Origin: a bacterium
GTDB taxonomy: Bacteria; Latescibacterota; UBA2968
Reading direction: 5' to 3'
Length of the DNA: 9,640 nt
NCBI GenBank assembly: GCA_027296045.1
Contig: JAPUJS010000132.1
Span: 1 to 9,640, forward strand
Below the pieces are notes generated by a model. It did not search any database, had not been told where the DNA came from, and worked only from the letters and a program-made list of their open reading frames with translations. Positions 6,585-9,640 of the stretch are shown one piece after another. The position numbers and the translations under genes were made by a program. Every line of letters begins with the position of its first letter. The first letter of the stretch is position 1.

Positions 6585-7652
6585 ATGAAGCTGGGTCTGA
6601 TCGGGTTGCCACAGGTTGGTAAGAAGACGATTTTTAAATTGTTGACAGGGCAAAAGGCTTCGCTGGATGGCGGGAAGGCAAGCGGTTTGGGACTGGCGAA
6701 GGTGCGGGATGTGCGAGTTGACCGGTTGGTCGAGATGTATCATCCTGAAAAAGAAACGCCGGCAAAAATGGAGTTTGTGTTGTTGCCGGATCTGGATACG
6801 CAAGCCGAGAAAAATGAAGCGGTTTTCAAGGCGCTGGAGCAGGTGGATGTGATTTGCTATCTGGCCAGGGTGTTTGAAGACGATACGGTGTTTCATATGG
6901 AAGGGGATGTGAACGCCCGCCGGGATATCCGCACTTTTTACAATGAATTGTTGCTGGCCGATCAGATTTTTGTGGAAAAACGGCTGGAGCGTCTGGAGAA
7001 AGAGCGGGGCTGGGCAAAGGATGCGCAAAGAGCGGCCATGGAGAAGGCCCTGTTGACACGGATGCAGGAACATCTGGAGGGCGAGAAACCGCTGAGCAGG
7101 TTTGATCTGACGAAGGACGAGAAGAAATTAATCAACAGCTATCCCTTTTTGACAACCAAGGCGGTGATGGTGGTGCTGAATGTGGGGGAGGATCAGATTG
7201 GCGAGTCGGGTCTTGTGGAGGAGATGAAGGCGGCGTTTCCTACCCAGGGATTTGAATGGGTGGAGATTTCGGTACAGATTGAACAGGAAATCTCACAGCT
7301 GGAGGCGAAAGAGCGGGAGGTATTTCTGGAGGAGCTGGGGATTGAACAATCGGCCCTGGACCGGTTGACGCTTGTGTGTTATGACACACTGGGGTTGATT
7401 TCGTTTTTTACGGTGGGTGAGGATGAGGTGCGGGCCTGGACGATTCGAAAGGGGACGCTGGCACCCCGGGCCGGTGGGGCGATTCACGGAGATATTGAGC
7501 ACGGGTTTATCCGGGCCCAGACCGTGCGGTATGAGGATTTGATCGAGAAGGGAAGCGAGCAGCAGGTGAAGGCCGCCGGGAAGCTGGTGCAGAAAGGGAA
7601 GGATGCGGAGATTCTGGATGGGGATGTGATTCAATTTTTGTTTAAGGTATGA
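6585..7652 (+). CDS. Divergent YchF/OLA1-family GTPase-like protein
   Basis: This 355-residue protein is collinear with YchF (about 363 residues): an N-terminal G domain, an inserted helical coiled-coil region (about 115-170, ELLLADQ and VEKRLERLEKE) and a C-terminal TGS-like DUF933 domain (about 265-355: SFFTVGEDEVRAWTI, GFIRAQTVRYEDL, ILDGDVIQFLFKV). The NxxE specificity motif that distinguishes YchF from ordinary GTPases is kept (NVGE, 199-202). However, G1 reads GLPQVGKKT (7-15), so the Ser/Thr that normally follows the P-loop Lys is itself Lys. The G3 region reads FVLLPDLD (64-71) where YchF has a DxxG-containing VDIAGL-like stretch. Canonical YchF is a ribosome-associated ATPase/GTPase; this looks like a paralogue with altered or lost nucleotide hydrolysis. 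The ATG at 6585 is preceded by GGAGG close by and AGGAG further up. It is divergent from the aldo/keto reductase. Confidence 0.87.
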   Translation: MKLGLIGLPQVGKKTIFKLLTGQKASLDGGKASGLGLAKVRDVRVDRLVEMYHPEKETPAKMEFVLLPDLDTQAEKNEAVFKALEQVDVICYLARVFEDDTVFHMEGDVNARRDIRTFYNELLLADQIFVEKRLERLEKERGWAKDAQRAAMEKALLTRMQEHLEGEKPLSRFDLTKDEKKLINSYPFLTTKAVMVVLNVGEDQIGESGLVEEMKAAFPTQGFEWVEISVQIEQEISQLEAKEREVFLEELGIEQSALDRLTLVCYDTLGLISFFTVGEDEVRAWTIRKGTLAPRAGGAIHGDIEHGFIRAQTVRYEDLIEKGSEQQVKAAGKLVQKGKDAEILDGDVIQFLFKV

Positions 7653-7676
7653 CGATCAAAATTTGCACTGGTGACG

Positions 7677-7764
7677 AGGCCCTCACCCCGTCTGAGGACG
7701 CCTGAACGGCAACCCTCAAACATCCCTCTCCCACGTGTGGGAGAGGGAAAAAGGGAGAGGGCCT
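7677..7764. repeat. Compound palindromic intergenic element (REP-like)
   Basis: The core is CCCTCTCCCAC (7724-7734), GT, then GTGGGAGAGGG (7737-7747), a perfect 11-bp inverted repeat with a 2-base centre. A second GGGAGAGGG follows at 7753-7761. Outer arms AGGCCCTC (7677-7684) and GAGGGCCT (7757-7764) enclose the whole. Such nested CCCTCTCCC/GGGAGAGGG elements are a common dispersed intergenic type in bacterial genomes. It sits 25 bases after the YchF-like gene, where its RNA hairpin could also stop transcription, although no T run follows. Confidence 0.65.
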
Positions 7765-7972
7765 GGGCTTCGATTCCTCAAACGATCACGCCCGGAATAG
7801 ATAGAATCATTTATCGATTTTGATCCACAAAACGCATTAGAAATTCTTTGGATTATGCCCCCAATACAGATGAACTTTGAGGGTATTTTTTTGGCCCTGC
7901 ATCCTATTTCCTGGAGCAAGAAGTGCATCCGAACCGGTGTCTTTTAGACATTATAGACACAAGGAGCTTTGA
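7765..7972. other. Noncoding stretch before the RIO kinase
   Basis: Together with the palindromic element, this makes a 320-base gap between the YchF-like and RIO genes. I see no convincing coding sequence and no strong sigma70 promoter. AAGGAG at 7961-7966, six bases before the ATG at 7973, is the ribosome site of the RIO gene. A promoter for that gene should lie here but its boxes are not clear to me. Confidence 0.5.
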
Positions 7973-8779
7973 ATGCGTTTTGCGTTTGGGTTGTCCCGTT
8001 TTGAGTCGGAATGGCTGCCGAAGTGGCTTGGGCCGCTCGCCAAAGAGGGCTGGTTTCAGACGGTGCTGTTCCGGGTTAAGATGGGGAAAGAGGCCCTGGT
8101 TTATTGTTGTGAGGGCCCGGGTCAGGAATTGATTGCCGCCAAGGTGTATAAGTCGCGGAAGAAGCGGGCGATGCGATATTATGGAGACTATACGATCGGG
8201 CGGGAGTTGCTGGCTTCGGACGGGATGCCGGCACGCAGCGACCGACGGTATCGAAACCGGAGGATTTCCAAAGAGGAAGGGCAACGGCTGGAGGAAATTT
8301 CGTGGGTCCAGCACGAGTTCCAGACCCAGCGCCTCGTCTACGATGCCGGTGCCAGGGTGCCCCGGCCGCTTGCGGTGAACGACAATGTGATTTTGTCGTC
8401 GTTTGTGGGAGACCGCCGTGGGGCTGCTCCGACGCTTCAGAGCGTGACGGTGACCCCGCTTGTGGCCGGGGAGGTGTTTATACAGTTGATGGAGCAGGTG
8501 GCCCTGTTTTTGTCACAGGATCGGATCCACGGCGATCTGTCGGCCTACAATGTGCTGGTTTGGGAGGAGGATTTTACGGTCATTGATTTTCCCCAGGCGA
8601 TTCTGGCTAGCAAACATCCGGAGGCATTTTCGTTTTTGTATCGGGATATTGAGCGGTTGTGTCAGTATTTTAGAAAATTTGAAGTAGATGCCTCCCCTCA
8701 GATGTTTGCAGAGGAAATGTGGAAACGATATCGGCGTGGCGAACTGAGGGATCTGTATGATACTCTGGCTCGAACCTAA
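7973..8779 (+). CDS. RIO1-family atypical protein kinase
   Basis: This 268-residue protein has the RIO kinase core. Residues 37-44 (MGKEALVY) match the RIO1 GKEA nucleotide-loop motif. K57 (AAKVYK) is the ATP-binding lysine and E115 (VQHEF) a plausible partner acid. HGDLSAYN (186-193) is the catalytic loop with D188 and N193, and VIDFPQ (203-208) is the metal-binding motif with D205. Between K57 and E115 lies a long basic segment (62-110, rich in Arg and Lys), where RIO1 proteins have a flexible loop. All key residues are present, so ATP binding and phosphotransfer or ATPase activity are expected. Archaeal and eukaryotic RIO proteins act in ribosome maturation, and bacterial roles are poorly defined. 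There is no membrane segment or extra domain. The start at 7973 is supported by AAGGAG six bases upstream. The gene appears to be transcribed alone and ends before a bidirectional terminator. Confidence 0.92.
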   Translation: MRFAFGLSRFESEWLPKWLGPLAKEGWFQTVLFRVKMGKEALVYCCEGPGQELIAAKVYKSRKKRAMRYYGDYTIGRELLASDGMPARSDRRYRNRRISKEEGQRLEEISWVQHEFQTQRLVYDAGARVPRPLAVNDNVILSSFVGDRRGAAPTLQSVTVTPLVAGEVFIQLMEQVALFLSQDRIHGDLSAYNVLVWEEDFTVIDFPQAILASKHPEAFSFLYRDIERLCQYFRKFEVDASPQMFAEEMWKRYRRGELRDLYDTLART

Positions 8780-8800
8780 ACCGCTTCGGCCGGTTTTAGG
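8775..8800 (+). other. UUCG-capped hairpin at the end of the RIO gene
   Basis: CCTAAACCGC and GC-C-GGTTT-T-AGG pair around a TTCG tetraloop (8785-8788), with single-base bulges at 8791 and 8797. It includes the RIO stop codon. There is no T run, so it may serve as a 3' stabilising structure ahead of the true terminator rather than as a terminator itself. Confidence 0.4.
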
Positions 8801-8843
8801 ACGTCCTGGAGACCGGGCCACTCCCGCCAGATGTCGGTGGTGT

Positions 8844-8878
8844 AAAAAAGGCTTACGAAAAAATCGTAAGCCTTTTTT
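8844..8878. terminator. Bidirectional rho-independent terminator
   Basis: A perfect 15-bp inverted repeat (8844-8858 and 8864-8878) surrounds a 5-A loop. The stem core is GGCTTACGA/TCGTAAGCC, with six A before and six T after, so it works in both directions. It ends transcription of the RIO gene from the left and of the sigma-Acs remnant from the right. Confidence 0.92.
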
Positions 8879-8920
8879 CTGTCTGTGGGCAGGAAGTCCA
8901 TTTGGTTTTCTGGTTTTGCC

Positions 8921-9209
8921 CTATGATGTGACTTTGCCAAGGATCCAGTAGTAGCCATCCCCATCCCGGCGACACGTATCGCCTGTGAAATAGTATCCTG
9001 GATAGGGTTTGAAATAATCCTGTTCGAACCGGTCGTGGTCTTTATACAGGGTGCGGATCTGGCCCGGCCAGGAGGCTGCGTAGGCCAGGTGCCCTTCTAC
9101 GTTGTTGTCTTTTAGCACGGCGCCGGTTTCGGGGTTCAGGACAACGGGTTGGACGCCAAAAAGGGGAAGGGAGACGGTGCCGGGTTTGGTGGGGGTTGCG
9201 CCGGGCAGG
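8921..9209 (-). pseudogene. acs: Internal fragment of acetyl-CoA synthetase fused to the sigma remnant
   Basis: About 95 codons are unmistakably from the middle-to-late part of acetyl-CoA synthetase. They begin LPGATPTKPGT and pass through SLPLFGVQPVV, NNVEGHL, WPGQIRTLY and FKPYPGYYFTGD to DGDGYYWILGK. The fragment holds the YFTGD segment with the Asp that contacts ATP ribose. It stops at codon TAG right where the GRVDDVINVSGHR hinge and the catalytic C-terminal domain should begin. The N-terminal two thirds, including the P-loop-like motif, and the C-terminal domain with the catalytic Lys are absent, so it cannot be an enzyme. It is in frame with the sigma-factor remnant upstream. The right join lies near 9199-9212 and the left break near 8930. 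Confidence 0.85.
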
Positions 9210-9640
9210 GAGCCGATGTCGGCCTGTGGATATCCGTCAAAGTAAAAGAGCGAGGTGACGGTGCGTTCCGATTCCGGAAGCGTGTCGATGGCCTGGCGCA
9301 CCCGGTCCCGGGTTTCGCGGTGTTCGGCGACTTCGTCGGGTTGCGGGACTGTGGACGCAGAGTCCGGGAGGGTATCGAGCGGGTCGGCGGCAAAACCCTT
9401 GCGACGGGTGATGCGATTGCAGTGTTTGAATACGATTTTGCGAAGCCAGCCCGAAAAGGCTGCCGGGTTGCGCAACCGCGGCAGGTCGAAGTAGACCTGG
9501 ATAAAGGCTTCCTGGGCGGCGTCTTCTGCCAGAAAGCGGTCTCCGAGGCAGTTTTGGGCATACCCAAATTGTCATGGCCTGGAACCGACGCACAAGGGTC
9601 GCGTAAGGCATCCAGATCCCCGTGTTGTGCCCGGAGGACC
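9199..9640 (-). pseudogene. ECF sigma factor, frameshifted and truncated in region 4
   Basis: Sigma-70 ECF sequence can be followed across three frames. VLRAQHGDLDA lies in one frame to about 9607. YATLVRRFQAMT follows in a second to about 9570. The third starts FGYAQNCLGDRFLAEDAAQEAF (region 2.1-2.2) and continues IQVYFDL, GWLRKIVFKH and RITRRKG. Region 4 begins AIDTLPESERTVTSLFYFDGYPQADIGSL and then breaks off inside the helix-turn-helix, where acetyl-CoA synthetase sequence takes over. Each frame change is explained by one extra base (near 9606 and near 9569). With two frameshifts and no DNA-recognition helix for the -35 box, it cannot work as a sigma factor. The true start lies at or beyond the right edge. 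Sequencing or assembly error is possible for the frameshifts. Confidence 0.82.

Noticed and set aside
6477..7073. Upstream extension of the aldo/keto reductase frame by about 199 codons
   Set aside because: It lies antisense to the well-supported YchF-like gene, shows no family similarity, and the ATG at 6476 has a good ribosome site and the family's normal N-terminus.
1..9640. CRISPR array, tRNA, rRNA, insertion sequence or phage module
   Set aside because: I found no regularly spaced direct repeats, no cloverleaf-like element, no transposase or integrase motifs and no structural phage genes.

Overview
This window is bacterial DNA of moderate GC content, with short intergenic gaps, Shine-Dalgarno sites and rho-independent terminators. 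I cannot name the organism. A bacterial RIO1-type kinase, a divergent YchF-like GTPase, a redoxin/2OG-oxygenase fusion and an ECF sigma remnant suggest a little-studied or uncultured lineage, but that is inference. By eye the + strand is richer in G than C almost throughout, whichever strand carries the genes, so the + strand is probably the replication leading strand.

Left half (1-4700, all on the - strand): this is probably one operon read right to left from a good sigma70-type promoter at 4674-4702 (perfect TTGACA, 17-nt spacer, TACATT). The order is a TIM-barrel sugar-phosphate-isomerase-like protein, a glutamine-synthetase-family ligase, an iron-type alcohol dehydrogenase, a gutted EamA/DMT transporter, and an oxygenase that runs off the left edge. 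The oxygenase joins a redoxin-like domain without cysteine to a 2OG-Fe(II) dioxygenase domain. The set could serve catabolism of an amine or amino alcohol by gamma-glutamylation and oxidation. The substrate cannot be read from sequence.

Middle (4700-7660): an AT-rich divergent promoter region leads rightward to a bifunctional-nuclease-domain (BFN) protein with a C-terminal UVR motif, which ends at a strong terminator. A convergent aldo/keto reductase follows on the - strand. It is divergently transcribed from a YchF/OLA1-family protein whose G1 and G3 motifs are altered.

Right part (7660-9640): a palindromic intergenic repeat (7677-7764) precedes a RIO1-family kinase with its catalytic residues intact. 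The kinase ends near a UUCG hairpin and a perfect 15-bp bidirectional terminator. Beyond it, on the - strand, is a broken chimeric locus: an ECF sigma factor with two frameshifts, fused inside its region 4 to an internal fragment of acetyl-CoA synthetase.

The most notable signals are two internally collapsed genes (the EamA remnant and the sigma-Acs chimera), the cysteine-less redoxin/2OG fusion, and the YchF paralogue with altered nucleotide-binding motifs. I see no CRISPR array, tRNA, rRNA, transposase or evident phage gene, and no convincing new defence or signalling system.
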